Counted from the stretch's first letter, positions 6,997-15,262 are shown. The stretch: DNA of 16,495 nucleotides from an uncultured Actinomyces sp. (GCA_938040725.1 CALHZX010000074.1:1-16495), one strand, 5' to 3'. A program made the numbers and translations. The notes: generated from the letters alone by a model not told the origin.

Positions 6997-9297
6997 CTAT
7001 GAGTCAGCGCCGATGCGCAGCGCCTCGAAGACGCCGTCAACCCGACGCAGGGCGGATAGAACCGCGTTGAGATGACCGAGATCGGCCAGCTCGAAGGAGA
7101 AGTTTCCCGAGGCAACCTGATCCCCGTCGGTCTTGAGTGCGGCCGCGAGGATATTGACGCGATAGTCGGACAGGACGCGCGTCAGATCGGACAGCAGGCC
7201 GCCGCGATCGAGCGCACGTACCTCGATCTGAACGCGGAAAGGAGCCCCGAGTCCCTTCTCATTCCACGACACGTCAACGAAACGCTCAGGCTGCAGCTGG
7301 CCCAAACGCACCGCGTTCGCGCACGTGGAGCGGTGCACCGAAACTCCCTGGCCGCGGGTGATGAAGCCGACGATGTCATCCCCGGGAACAGGAGTACAGC
7401 ACTTGGCGAGCTTCACCCAGATGTCGTTAGGACTCAGTCCGGCAACCGTAATCGCCGCATCACCGCTATGCTCCGAGCGAGGCTTCTGCGAGCCCGGCGT
7501 CACTCCCTCGGCAAGCGTCTCCTCCGTACCGTCTCCCCCACCCAGGTTATCGACGAGGCGGGTCACGACGTTTTGCGCGGAAATATGTCCTTCCCCGACA
7601 GCCGCGTACACTCCGGATACGTCCGGATATCCGAACGACGTCGCTACCGACAGAATCGAGTCGTGATTCATCAGGCGCTGGAGAGGCAGGTTCTGCTTGC
7701 GCATCGTGCGAGCCAACGCTTCCTTGCCCGCCTCGATGGCTTCCTCGCGGCGCTCCTTCGAGAACCACGCCTTGATCTTGGAACGCGCACGCGGGGATGC
7801 AACGAAAGCAAGCCAATCGCGAGACGGGCCCGACTTGTCCGACTTCGATGTCACGACCTCGACCGTCTCACCCGACTCCAGGCGTGTATCGAGCGAGACA
7901 AGACGCCCGTTCACCTTCGCACCCACGGTGCGGTGTCCGACCTCCGTGTGCACGGCATAGGCAAAATCAACGGGAGTCGCGCGCGCGGGCAGGACGATGA
8001 CCTGTCCCTTCGGCGTAAATACGTACACCTCGTCGCCGGCGATCTCATAGCGCAGCGAATCTAGGAACTCTTCGGGGTCCCCCGTCTCGCGTTCCATCTC
8101 GACCAGAGCACGCAACCAGTTCGCCTGCTCGTCCGAGCTCATCCGATCGGAATCGCCGCCCGTGGCATTCGGGTTCTGCTTGTATTTCCAGTGCGCCGCC
8201 ACGCCATGCTCGGCGCGCTCGTGCATGTCGAACGTGCGGATCTGGATCTCGACAGGCTTGCCACCCGGACCGATCACCGTCGTATGCAGGGACTGGTACA
8301 GGTTGAACTTCGGCATCGCGATGTAGTCTTTAAAGCGACCCGGGATCGGATTCCAACGCCCATGCAACGACCCCAGGACTCCGTAGCAGTCCTTGATCGA
8401 CTCCACGAGGACCCGGACCGCAACCAGGTCAAAGACCTCGTCGAATGCTTTCCCACGCACGATCATCTTCTGGTAGATCGAGTAGTGGCTCTTTGGGCGA
8501 CCACTGACCGTCCCCTTCGTGCCCGAGCGCCGCAGATCCTCCTCGATCTGGTCGATGACGTCGCGCAGGTACTCCTCACGCTGCGGAGCGCGCTCGGTGA
8601 CAAGGCGGTCGATCTCCTCGTAAATCTCCGGATACAGTGTCTTAAAGGACAGCTCCTCGAGCTCCCACTTCACCATATTCATGCCGAGGCGATGAGCGAG
8701 CGGCGCATAAATTTCGAGGGTCTCCTGGGCCTTCTTCGCCGCCGACTTCGCCGGTACGAAGCGCCACGTACGGGCGTTGTGCAGGCGGTCCGCCAACTTG
8801 ATGAGGAGGACACGGATATCGCGACTCATCGCGACAAGCATCTTGCGCAGGGTCTCGGACTGTGCAGCAGCCCCGTAGTGCACCTTGTCGAGCTTGGTAA
8901 CACCGTCCACGAGGTTGGCAATGGCTTCTCCGTACTCAGCAGCCAACTGTTCGAGGGTGTAGTCCGTATCCTCGACCGTGTCGTGCAGCAGTGCGGCGAC
9001 GAGCGTCGGAGTCGTCATACCCATCTCTGCGAGGATGGTCGCGACAGCAACCGGATGGGTGATATAAGGTTCGCCAGACTTGCGCATCTGTCCGCGATGA
9101 TGTTCCTCAGCGGTGCGGTACGCACGCTCAACGACGCTGATATCCGCCTTCGGATGATTAGCGCGCAGCGCACGCACAAGCGGCTCAATCTCAGGGATCG
9201 TGGCGCGCCCTCGCGAGCCAAACCACACGAGGCCGGAGCGCACCCGGGAACCAGCCGCCGGAAGCGCGGAGCCTGTTGTCATGTCGTCGCTGCTCAT
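6997..9297 (-). CDS. rel: Bifunctional (p)ppGpp synthetase/hydrolase (Rel/RSH)
   Basis: This long RSH enzyme makes and degrades the stringent-response alarmone. In the 766-residue protein the hydrolase HD domain has His81, HDTVED (105-110) and the KLADRLHNART region (167-177), all apparently intact. The synthetase domain includes GRPKSHYSIYQKM (266-278), RFKDYIA (321-327) and EIQIRT (350-355) with HGVAAHW (364-370). A TGS domain follows (about 420-482), then a Cys/His-rich domain (CCTPVPGD with Cys633-Cys634, His655, Cys659) and a C-terminal ACT domain (about 688-766). Both active sites look complete, so the enzyme should be bifunctional. The ATG at 9297 has only a weak GGGG nearby. Mycobacteria have ppiB near this position; here a DUF349 gene follows. 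Confidence 0.96.
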   Translation of the reverse strand: MSSDDMTTGSALPAAGSRVRSGLVWFGSRGRATIPEIEPLVRALRANHPKADISVVERAYRTAEEHHRGQMRKSGEPYITHPVAVATILAEMGMTTPTLVAALLHDTVEDTDYTLEQLAAEYGEAIANLVDGVTKLDKVHYGAAAQSETLRKMLVAMSRDIRVLLIKLADRLHNARTWRFVPAKSAAKKAQETLEIYAPLAHRLGMNMVKWELEELSFKTLYPEIYEEIDRLVTERAPQREEYLRDVIDQIEEDLRRSGTKGTVSGRPKSHYSIYQKMIVRGKAFDEVFDLVAVRVLVESIKDCYGVLGSLHGRWNPIPGRFKDYIAMPKFNLYQSLHTTVIGPGGKPVEIQIRTFDMHERAEHGVAAHWKYKQNPNATGGDSDRMSSDEQANWLRALVEMERETGDPEEFLDSLRYEIAGDEVYVFTPKGQVIVLPARATPVDFAYAVHTEVGHRTVGAKVNGRLVSLDTRLESGETVEVVTSKSDKSGPSRDWLAFVASPRARSKIKAWFSKERREEAIEAGKEALARTMRKQNLPLQRLMNHDSILSVATSFGYPDVSGVYAAVGEGHISAQNVVTRLVDNLGGGDGTEETLAEGVTPGSQKPRSEHSGDAAITVAGLSPNDIWVKLAKCCTPVPGDDIVGFITRGQGVSVHRSTCANAVRLGQLQPERFVDVSWNEKGLGAPFRVQIEVRALDRGGLLSDLTRVLSDYRVNILAAALKTDGDQVASGNFSFELADLGHLNAVLSALRRVDGVFEALRIGADS

Positions 9298-9319
9298 GGC
9301 CCCATGATAGCGACGAACG

Positions 9320-9355
9320 AGCGGGTCCGGGGATCAGACGATCCCCGGACCCGCT
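9320..9355 (-). terminator. Perfect 16-bp hairpin between apt and rel
   Basis: AGCGGGTCCGGGGATC (9320-9335) and its exact reverse complement (9340-9355) are separated by 4 bases. The structure begins 19 bases after the apt stop and ends 22 bases before the rel ATG. The stem is long and GC-rich, but neither side is followed by a T-run. It is probably a U-less actinobacterial-type terminator or transcript-stabilising structure for the sec-apt transcript. Since it lies in the rel leader, it could also affect rel expression. Confidence 0.65.
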
Positions 9356-9374
9356 AACTGTCAAGAAGCAGTGC

Positions 9375-9914
9375 TCACAGATGCAGTGCGGTCTCCACCG
9401 TCACATCCGAAAGCACCGAGCGCCCGCCCAGCGCATCAAGCTCGAGCAGAACGGCCACGGCCTCGACGGACGCACCACACTGACGCAGCAGCCTAACCGC
9501 TGCGTTTGCGGTACCACCAGTGGCGAGCACGTCGTCAATGATGAGGACACGCTGGCCCTCACGGACGGACTCCGGATGTATTTCCATGCGCGCTGTGCCG
9601 TACTCGAGCTCATAATCCACGCCGATCACGTGGCCGGGCAGCTTGCCGGCCTTGCGGATCGTCAGCATGCCGAGTCCGAGTTCGGCTGCCACGGGGGCGC
9701 CGAGAATGAAACCGCGTGATTCCAGGCCCGCGACGGCGTCGATGCGGCCCTCGTAGCGCGCACCGATCAGCTCGACCAGTTCCTTGAATGCCGGACCGTT
9801 CGCGAACAGCTCGGTAATGTCACGGAACAGGACGCCGGGCTCCGGGAAATCCGGAATCTCCAACAGGTTGCTACGCACCAGGGCGGCAACGCGGTCGCCA
9901 AGCTCACCGATCAT
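9375..9914 (-). CDS. apt: Adenine phosphoribosyltransferase
   Basis: The enzyme salvages adenine to AMP using PRPP. The 179-residue protein has the Apt N-terminal pattern IPDFPEPGVLFRDIT (20-34), the GLESRGF substrate loop (63-69) and the PRPP-binding signature LIIDDVLATGGTA (124-136). Length is normal. The ATG at 9914 overlaps the secF stop by four bases (ATGA), so translation is probably coupled. The apt-rel adjacency is typical of actinobacteria and links purine salvage with (p)ppGpp metabolism. A strong hairpin lies 19 bases past the stop. Confidence 0.97.
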   Translation of the reverse strand: MIGELGDRVAALVRSNLLEIPDFPEPGVLFRDITELFANGPAFKELVELIGARYEGRIDAVAGLESRGFILGAPVAAELGLGMLTIRKAGKLPGHVIGVDYELEYGTARMEIHPESVREGQRVLIIDDVLATGGTANAAVRLLRQCGASVEAVAVLLELDALGGRSVLSDVTVETALHL

Positions 9915-10999
9915 CGATGATTCTTCTTCCTATGGGGCTGGTTCTCATTACCCAGACGCTGTCCGGGCTTGATAGGAGCCACCTTGACCGACTTCGACGT
10001 GGAAGCCTCGCCGGTGGCGGTGCGGTGGTCGCGCTGGTGTGCGACCGCTGCGTTGTGCTCGCGGGTCTTGCTCGAGAGCTCCTGGAAAGTCACCAGGAGC
10101 GGCGACGCGATGAAGATCGACGAGTAGGTACCGGCGATCATGCCGACGAACAGAGCCAGCGAGATATCCACTAGGGTACCGGGGCCCAGGGCCACGGAAC
10201 CGATAATGAGGATCGCGCCGACGGGGAGAAGCGCCACAACCGAGGTGTTGATCGAGCGAACCATCGTCTGGTTGACCGCAAGGTTCACGTACTCGCCGAA
10301 GGTGTAGTGCTTCTGGTCGTAAACGTCCGCGGTCAGCTCGCGCACCTTGTCAAAGACGACGACGGTGTCATAGAGCGAGTAGCCCAGAATCGTCAGGAAG
10401 CCGATGACGGTCGCGGGCGAAACCTCAACCTGGAGGATCGCGAAGACACCCACGGTGACAGCGATATCGTGCAGCAGCGCCAGGAGCGCGGAGGCAGCCA
10501 TGCGCCACGAGCGGAAGTAGACGGTCATCAGCAGGGCAACGAGGGCCATGAAGATCGCGAGCGACTGCGCGGCCTTGGTGGTGACCGACGAGCCCCAGGA
10601 GGGACCGATCGAGGAGGACTGAACCTCGGAGGCATCGACGCCGTAGGCGCCGGCCAGCGCCTCGCGCATCTGCGCGGTATGCGCGGAGTCGAGAGACGTG
10701 GTCTGAATGCGCACGGAGTCAGAACCCACGCGCGTAACCTTCGGGCTGCCCTCAACAAGGCCGCTTGAGCTGACCGCACGCGACGCGAAGGACTCGCTCT
10801 GGTCACTCACGTGAGCGACGTCAAACTGGGAGCCACCGGTGAACTCAATCGAACGGTTGAGGCCAAGGATCGCGACGAGCGCGAAACCTACGATGATCAC
10901 GCCCGCGGCCAGACCAACGAAGATCTTGCGCTTGGGAACGACGGCGTAGGACTTGTCGCCCGAGTACAGGGCGTTGCCCCACTGAGCAAAACTCATCAT
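9911..10999 (-). CDS. secF: Protein translocase subunit SecF
   Basis: SecF is the partner of SecD. The start is set at the ATG at 10999: GAGGAG lies 7 bases upstream inside the secD 3' end and the start follows the secD stop after one base. The longer open frame extending to 11224 would run inside secD and encodes only an Arg/Pro-rich shadow sequence. The resulting 362-residue protein has a first membrane segment at about 27-46, the SecF signature SIEFTGGSQFDV (50-61), and an extracytoplasmic domain to about 140. Five further membrane segments run to about 304, including GYSLYDTVVVFDKVRE (206-221). A basic, hydrophilic tail of about 50 residues ends RKKNHR. The TGA overlaps the apt ATG as ATGA. 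Confidence 0.97.
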   Translation of the reverse strand: MMSFAQWGNALYSGDKSYAVVPKRKIFVGLAAGVIIVGFALVAILGLNRSIEFTGGSQFDVAHVSDQSESFASRAVSSSGLVEGSPKVTRVGSDSVRIQTTSLDSAHTAQMREALAGAYGVDASEVQSSSIGPSWGSSVTTKAAQSLAIFMALVALLMTVYFRSWRMAASALLALLHDIAVTVGVFAILQVEVSPATVIGFLTILGYSLYDTVVVFDKVRELTADVYDQKHYTFGEYVNLAVNQTMVRSINTSVVALLPVGAILIIGSVALGPGTLVDISLALFVGMIAGTYSSIFIASPLLVTFQELSSKTREHNAAVAHQRDHRTATGEASTSKSVKVAPIKPGQRLGNENQPHRKKNHR

Positions 11000-11000
11000 G

Positions 11001-12941
11001 TCAGTTCTCCTCTTCCTCGGTCGCGACCGTCGCGTCATCTGTCGACTCACTCGACCAGGCCGCCTCTGCCTCTTCCTGCGCCTTCGCGGCAGCAAGGCGC
11101 GCCGCACGGCGACGCTCGGCGATGGACAGCCCGTCCCCGGCCTCGTCATCCTTGTTCTTGGAGGCGGAATCGCCACGAGCGACGACGCGCCCACGGCCCG
11201 CGTACACGAGGGAGCTCTTCGCACCCAGGTGCTCGGGGTCGAGGCCAGAGAACTTGTGTCCTTCGCCGAAGAAGCGAGTACGGATCAGCAGCTCCATCAT
11301 CGGGTGGGTGAACAGGAAGATCACCGCAATATCGATGATCGTCGTGACGCCGAGCGTGAAAGCGAAGCCCTGAACGCCACCAACAGCAAGCAGGTAGAGG
11401 ACCACGGCAGCGACCAGATTGACAGCGTCGGAGACGAGGATGGTGCGCTTGGCGCGATCCCAGCCCTCTTCGACAGCCGCCTGCAGCGGTCGACCGTCAC
11501 GCACTTCATCGCGAACACGTTCGAAGTACACAATGAAGGAGTCAGTCGTCACGCCGATTGCCATGATGAGACCCGCGACACCCGCCAGCGACAGGCGATA
11601 GCCCATCGCCCACGAGAGCAGCGTAATCACCAGGTAGGTGATAACCGAGGCCACCACCAGCGAGCCCGCCGAAATGATTGCCAAACCGCGGTACTGCCAA
11701 ATCAGGTAGAGGATGACGAGAAGGAAGCCGATGAGGGCTGCCCACAGGCCAACCGTCAGGTGATCGGTACCGATTGTCGCCGAGATCTGCTGTTCGGACT
11801 CGACCTCGAAGTTCAGCGGCAGCGAACCGAAGCTCAACTGATTCGCGAGGGTGGACGCGGACTGAGCGGTGAAGTTACCGGTGATCTCAGCCTGTCCGTT
11901 GGGAATGATCGCGTTCATCGAGGGGGCCGTGATGACCGTACCGTCCAGGACGACCGCGAAGGAGTTACGGTCGGGACGGCCCTGGTAGAACGAGGAACCC
12001 GAGGGGTCAGAATCGTGGAATCCGTAGAGGACCGTGGAGGTGTCCTTGAACTTCTCCGTGCCCGCGTCGTTGAACTGTAAGGAGACCGCCCACTGGCCGG
12101 TGGTCTGCCCGTTGCTGTTGCGCGCGAGACCAGCCGTCGCAGTCTTCAGATCCGAACCCGGCACCGCCACGGGGCCGAGAATGTACTTGATCTGACCGGA
12201 ATCGTCACAGGCAGCGTAGGGCTTGTCGGACGCACCCTCGACGTGCTTCACGTCGGCCGCAGCCGAGCAGTCAAGCGTCAGGAAGTCGTACGTGACCTGT
12301 TCGGTGATCCACGCCAGATCGGACGCGTTCTCCGGGGTCGTCGCAGGAGTATCGGACAGGACACCGTCCTGGTTGGTGTCAGCAATGCCCATCGCGGTCG
12401 ACGCATCAAGAGCGGTGGACTGCACGCCAGACTGGGCCGCTTCGGTCGCCGGGGAACCGGACTGAGCACCTGCTTGCTCGCCGGACTGAGCACCAGACTG
12501 TGGTGTGCTTGCCTGCGACGGCTGCTGGTTCTGGATGACGCCCTGGGCTGCGCCGATGCGCAGGACAGGGCGGAAGTTCATCTGCGAGGACGAACGAATC
12601 AGGTCCAACTGCTCCTGAGAGGGCGTGCCGGGGATCGACACCATAATGTTCGAGTTACCCATCGAGGTAATCTCGGACTCGGACACGCCGGAGGCGTCGA
12701 TACGGTTACGAATAATCGAGATCGCCTGAGTAATGTCCTCTTCGGTAATCTCGCGCTGTCCGTCGCCCGTCACGGTCGGGGTCAGGATGAGCTGAGTACC
12801 ACCCTTCAGATCGAGGGCGAGATCGGGATACGGAGACACGCCCTCGGTAAAGTGCCCGATCGCAAGTGCCGCACACGCCGCCACGATGGAGACGGTGAGG
12901 GTCACGAGCGCGCGCACGGGGCGTCGCTTATGTGATGCCAC
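11001..12941 (-). CDS. secD: Protein translocase subunit SecD
   Basis: SecD works with SecF to complete Sec-dependent export using the proton-motive force. The 646-residue protein has an N-terminal membrane segment (about 9-30) and the conserved DLALDLKGGTQL motif (40-51). A large extracytoplasmic region extends to about 395, and five C-terminal membrane segments lie between about 398 and 552. These include the conserved GVTTDSFIVYFERVRDE loop (463-479) and the DAVNLVAAVVLYLL segment. Two oddities stand out: a Gln/Ser/Ala/Gly-rich insertion at about 137-205 within the extracytoplasmic part, and a charged C-terminal tail (about 575-646) ending in EEEEN. The start is a GTG at 12941 with GGAAAG about 7 bases upstream. 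secF starts one base after the TGA stop. Confidence 0.97.
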   Translation of the reverse strand: MASHKRRPVRALVTLTVSIVAACAALAIGHFTEGVSPYPDLALDLKGGTQLILTPTVTGDGQREITEEDITQAISIIRNRIDASGVSESEITSMGNSNIMVSIPGTPSQEQLDLIRSSSQMNFRPVLRIGAAQGVIQNQQPSQASTPQSGAQSGEQAGAQSGSPATEAAQSGVQSTALDASTAMGIADTNQDGVLSDTPATTPENASDLAWITEQVTYDFLTLDCSAAADVKHVEGASDKPYAACDDSGQIKYILGPVAVPGSDLKTATAGLARNSNGQTTGQWAVSLQFNDAGTEKFKDTSTVLYGFHDSDPSGSSFYQGRPDRNSFAVVLDGTVITAPSMNAIIPNGQAEITGNFTAQSASTLANQLSFGSLPLNFEVESEQQISATIGTDHLTVGLWAALIGFLLVILYLIWQYRGLAIISAGSLVVASVITYLVITLLSWAMGYRLSLAGVAGLIMAIGVTTDSFIVYFERVRDEVRDGRPLQAAVEEGWDRAKRTILVSDAVNLVAAVVLYLLAVGGVQGFAFTLGVTTIIDIAVIFLFTHPMMELLIRTRFFGEGHKFSGLDPEHLGAKSSLVYAGRGRVVARGDSASKNKDDEAGDGLSIAERRRAARLAAAKAQEEAEAAWSSESTDDATVATEEEEN

Positions 12942-12967
12942 GGTTCTACTTTCCGTTCAGCCTTGAC

Positions 12968-13381
12968 TTACTTCTGCTGCTCGTCGGGCTCGTTGTTGAA
13001 GAAATCATCGTTGGTCGGCTCGTCGAGGCCAAGGACCGTCTCGTCCTCGTCCGTCGTCTCGTCCGTGCCAGCGGTCTCGAGCGCGTCCTTCTGCTCTGTG
13101 TCGGCGAGGGGCGGCTGACCGCCAATTTCGGCGATCATTTCACGCTCCCAGTACATCTCGTGCCCGTCGGTGGTCTCCAGGACGATGATGTCGCCGTCGA
13201 GGTCAACGAAACGACCCCAGAAGCCGACGCGGGTACGAACCCATTCGCCAGGCTTGACGGCAGCGAGCTGGTCACGCTTTTCCTGCTCCATCTTCGCCAT
13301 CTGCTTCTTGCGGGAGGTCGAGCTCCACCACATAAAAGCGACCATGGCGAGGATCAGGATCACGAGGATGTAGTTGTTCAT
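12968..13381 (-). CDS. yajC: Preprotein translocase subunit YajC
   Basis: YajC is the small single-span membrane partner of SecDF in the Sec translocon. The 137-residue protein begins MNNYILVILILAMVAF, a single transmembrane segment (residues 3-20), followed by a basic SRKKQ stretch on the cytoplasmic side. A compact domain follows (KPGEWVRTRVGFWGRFVDLDGD, about 43-65), matching the family's GxxVxTxxGxxGxV pattern. The C-terminal 50 residues are highly acidic, longer than in minimal YajC proteins, and probably disordered. I chose the ATG at 13381 because the membrane segment then begins immediately, as in the family; an upstream in-frame GTG at 13426 would add 15 residues. Its ribosome binding site is weak. 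secD follows after 26 bp. Confidence 0.93.
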   Translation of the reverse strand: MNNYILVILILAMVAFMWWSSTSRKKQMAKMEQEKRDQLAAVKPGEWVRTRVGFWGRFVDLDGDIIVLETTDGHEMYWEREMIAEIGGQPPLADTEQKDALETAGTDETTDEDETVLGLDEPTNDDFFNNEPDEQQK

Positions 13382-13432
13382 AAAGGCTGATTCACTTTCG
13401 ATGACGGTCAGGCGCGTGAAGCGCACCTTGCC

Positions 13433-13438
13433 AGTCTA
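13433..13438 (-). promoter_or_regulatory. Possible -10 element for the yajC-secDF-apt operon
   Basis: TAGACT on the minus strand fits the actinobacterial TANNNT -10 pattern and lies about 50 bp before the chosen yajC start, in the widest gap of the window (13382-13560). No convincing -35 is visible; TTAGGC lies 19 bp upstream. This is the only reasonable promoter element I can see for the export operon. Confidence 0.28.
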
Positions 13439-13474
13439 ATGCCCGAGGAGGGTTTTAGCCTAAGTGATCAAGGA

Positions 13475-13495
13475 GTGACGCGGCACGCGTATCAC
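13475..13495 (-). terminator. Possible weak terminator after ruvB
   Basis: On the minus strand GTGA-(TA)-CGCG and CGCGTCAC form an 8-bp stem with a 2-base bulge and a 3-base loop, about 66 bases past the ruvB stop. It is followed by a mixed TCCTTGATCACTT tract instead of a clear T-run. It sits in the 179-bp gap that separates the ruv genes from the yajC-sec genes, where a transcript boundary would be reasonable. Support is structural only. Confidence 0.3.
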
Positions 13496-13560
13496 CCGAG
13501 CCTCTTTGACACCGCCAGGTGCGGCTGTGGCCAGCGTCGATAGGTACGAGGCCCACTCCC

Positions 13561-14613
13561 CTAGTCGAAGAGAGCACCGTCCGGCGCGGGCGGAGTGAGG
13601 CCGAGGTGAGCCCACGCCTTGGGGGTTGCCATGCGTCCTCGGTTGGTACGGACGAGGAATCCTTCGCGCACGAGGTAGGGTTCTGCGACCGTTTCGACCG
13701 TTTCTGCTTCCTCGCCGATCGTCACGGACAGGGTCGTCAGACCGACAGGACCTCCTGCAAAACGGCGGCAGATGGCGTCAAGGACGGCTCGGTCTAGGCG
13801 ATCGAGGCCCGAAGGGTCGACCTCGAAAAGCTCGAGAGCACCGCGCGCGGCCTCGAGGGTCAGCTGCCCGTCACCGTGCACCTGGGCGTAGTCAACGACG
13901 CGACGCAGGAGGCGGTTGGCGATACGAGGCGTGCCGCGCGAGCGCGAGGCAATCTCGTGGGCGGCCTGCGCGTCGATGGGTGATCCCAGCAGCGAGGCGG
14001 AACGGGTGACAACGGACTGCAGTTCGTCGGTCTCGTAGAACTCAAGGTGGGCGGTGAAACCGAAGCGGTCGCGCAACGGCGCGGGAAGCAGGCCGGATCG
14101 CGTCGTCGCTCCGACAACGGTGAAAGGCGGGAGGGTCAGCGGAATCGACGTCGCGCCGGGCCCCTTGCCCACGACGACGTCGACGCGGAAATCCTCCATC
14201 GCGAGGTACAACATTTCCTCGGCGGTGCGCGCGAGGCGGTGGATCTCGTCGATGAAGAGGATGTCGCCCTCTTGCAGACCGGACAGGATCGCCGCGAGGT
14301 CACCCGCATGCTGGATCGCGGGACCGGAGGTCAGGCGCAGGGACGTTCCCATCTCGGCGGCGATGATCATTGCCAACGTCGTCTTGCCGAGTCCCGGAGG
14401 GCCCGCAAGCAGGACATGGTCGGGGCTGGCCGAGCGCATGCGCGCGGCGTCAAGCACGAGCTGCAGCTGGCCTCGTACGACGCGCTGGCCGACGAACTCC
14501 GAGAGCTTCTTCGGGCGCAGCGCGGCCTCTGCGGCACGCTCGAGCTCCCCGGCATCGGGGGCGACGATGCGCATCGCATCGACGTCGAAACCCGAATCCA
14601 TCTGATCAGCCAC
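13561..14613 (-). CDS. ruvB: Holliday junction branch migration DNA helicase RuvB
   Basis: RuvB is the AAA+ hexameric ATPase that drives branch migration of RuvA-bound Holliday junctions. The 350-residue protein has Walker A GPPGLGKTT (residues 71-79), Walker B with DEIH (122-125), sensor 1 in VGATTRSG (167-174) and the arginine finger in APLRDRF (Arg181). A C-terminal winged-helix domain includes the LTTLSVTIGEE segment and the YLVREGFLVRTNRGR region. Length is normal. The start is a GTG at 14613 with a strong GGGAGG ribosome binding site inside the ruvA 3' end. The coding regions overlap by 8 bases (GTGGCTGA), so translation is likely coupled to ruvA. An in-frame ATG four codons later is the alternative. 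Confidence 0.97.
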   Translation of the reverse strand: MADQMDSGFDVDAMRIVAPDAGELERAAEAALRPKKLSEFVGQRVVRGQLQLVLDAARMRSASPDHVLLAGPPGLGKTTLAMIIAAEMGTSLRLTSGPAIQHAGDLAAILSGLQEGDILFIDEIHRLARTAEEMLYLAMEDFRVDVVVGKGPGATSIPLTLPPFTVVGATTRSGLLPAPLRDRFGFTAHLEFYETDELQSVVTRSASLLGSPIDAQAAHEIASRSRGTPRIANRLLRRVVDYAQVHGDGQLTLEAARGALELFEVDPSGLDRLDRAVLDAICRRFAGGPVGLTTLSVTIGEEAETVETVAEPYLVREGFLVRTNRGRMATPKAWAHLGLTPPAPDGALFD

Positions 14614-15211
14614 GTCCGCCTCCCAAGCTCACGAGAGCGGCGCGCAGCATGTCGGAGGCGCCGAGCCCGCTACCCGCCAGCTCCTCGATGGCCTTAGCCG
14701 CCTGGGCCTCGGACCAGCCCAAACCGACCAGTGCGGCGCTGACCTCAGAGGCCACCGCATCCTCAGTGGGCGCGGGAGCAGCGGCGATTTCTCCACCCGG
14801 CAGGGCCGCTGGGGTTCCAAGCTTATCGCCGATCTCGAGCGCCATGCGCTGAGCCGATTTCTTGCCCACACCGGGAATACGCTGAAGGGCCGTCAGGTCC
14901 TGATCACGCACGGCGCGGCGCAGGTCGTCGGGGCGCAGGACTGCCAGGGCTGCCAGCGCGATCTTCGGGCCAATGCCCGACACAGACAGGAGCTTCGTGA
15001 ACACATCGCGCTCGTCGGCGGACTCAAAGCCGTAGAGTGTCATCGAGTCCTCGCGCACGATCATCGACGTGAACACTGTCATCTCCTGATCACGCGATGC
15101 GCCCTGCGCAAACGCGGGCGTCACGTGCACGCGGAAGCCGATGCCTCCCACCACGATGTCGATGTGGTCGAGGCCGACGCTCGCGACAGTGCCGCGCAGA
15201 ATGGAGATCAC
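14606..15211 (-). CDS. ruvA: Holliday junction branch migration subunit RuvA
   Basis: RuvA binds four-way DNA junctions as a tetramer and loads the RuvB motor. I start it at the GTG at 15211, giving a 201-residue protein beginning (M)ISILRG, the canonical RuvA N terminus, behind a good AAAGGAA ribosome binding site about 5 bases away. In-frame ATGs at 15229 and 15244 have poorer sites and would add non-family residues. The N-terminal OB domain spans about residues 1-62. Two helix-hairpin-helix motifs follow (SVSGIGPKIA near 76-85 and RIPGVGKKSA near 111-120). A low-complexity Ala/Pro linker at about 134-150 leads to the C-terminal RuvB-contacting domain (about 153-195). The stop overlaps the ruvB start by 8 bases. 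Confidence 0.96.
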   Translation of the reverse strand: MISILRGTVASVGLDHIDIVVGGIGFRVHVTPAFAQGASRDQEMTVFTSMIVREDSMTLYGFESADERDVFTKLLSVSGIGPKIALAALAVLRPDDLRRAVRDQDLTALQRIPGVGKKSAQRMALEIGDKLGTPAALPGGEIAAAPAPTEDAVASEVSAALVGLGWSEAQAAKAIEELAGSGLGASDMLRAALVSLGGGRG

Positions 15212-15232
15212 TGCGTTCCTTTCGTTCATGGA

Positions 15233-15250
15233 TCGCCCACACATGGGCGA
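15233..15250 (-). other. Small perfect hairpin in the ruvA leader
   Basis: TCGCCCA (15233-15239) and TGGGCGA (15244-15250) form a 7-bp stem with a 4-base loop. It lies between the ruvC stop and the ruvA start and overlaps the first bases of the LexA-type box. No T-run follows on the minus strand, so it is not a standard intrinsic terminator; it could be a leader structure or chance. Confidence 0.35.
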
Positions 15251-15262
15251 ACATATGTACGA
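15247..15262. promoter_or_regulatory. Candidate LexA (SOS) box upstream of ruvA
   Basis: The 16-mer GCGAACATATGTACGA matches the Gram-positive/actinobacterial LexA consensus TCGAAC-N4-GTTCGA at 10 of 12 defined positions, with the required 4-bp spacer; CGAAC is intact in one half-site. It lies two bases past the ruvC stop, directly downstream of the TAGAAT hexamer and about 35 bp before the chosen ruvA start. ruv genes are established SOS-regulon members in several bacteria, which makes the site plausible. The match was found by eye and not scored against a matrix. Confidence 0.5.

Noticed and set aside
8191..9357. Plus-strand open frame of 388 codons antisense to rel
   Set aside because: The opposite strand encodes intact HD and synthetase domains of Rel; the plus frame shows no recognisable domain or ribosome binding site.
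11000..11224. N-terminal extension of SecF into secD
   Set aside because: The added 75 residues are an Arg/Pro-rich out-of-frame reading of the secD tail; the ATG at 10999 has a good ribosome binding site and family-like N terminus.
11511..11530. LexA-like CGAAC/GTTCG pair inside secD
   Set aside because: The half-sites are separated by only 2 bp instead of 4 and lie deep in a coding region, so this is probably chance.
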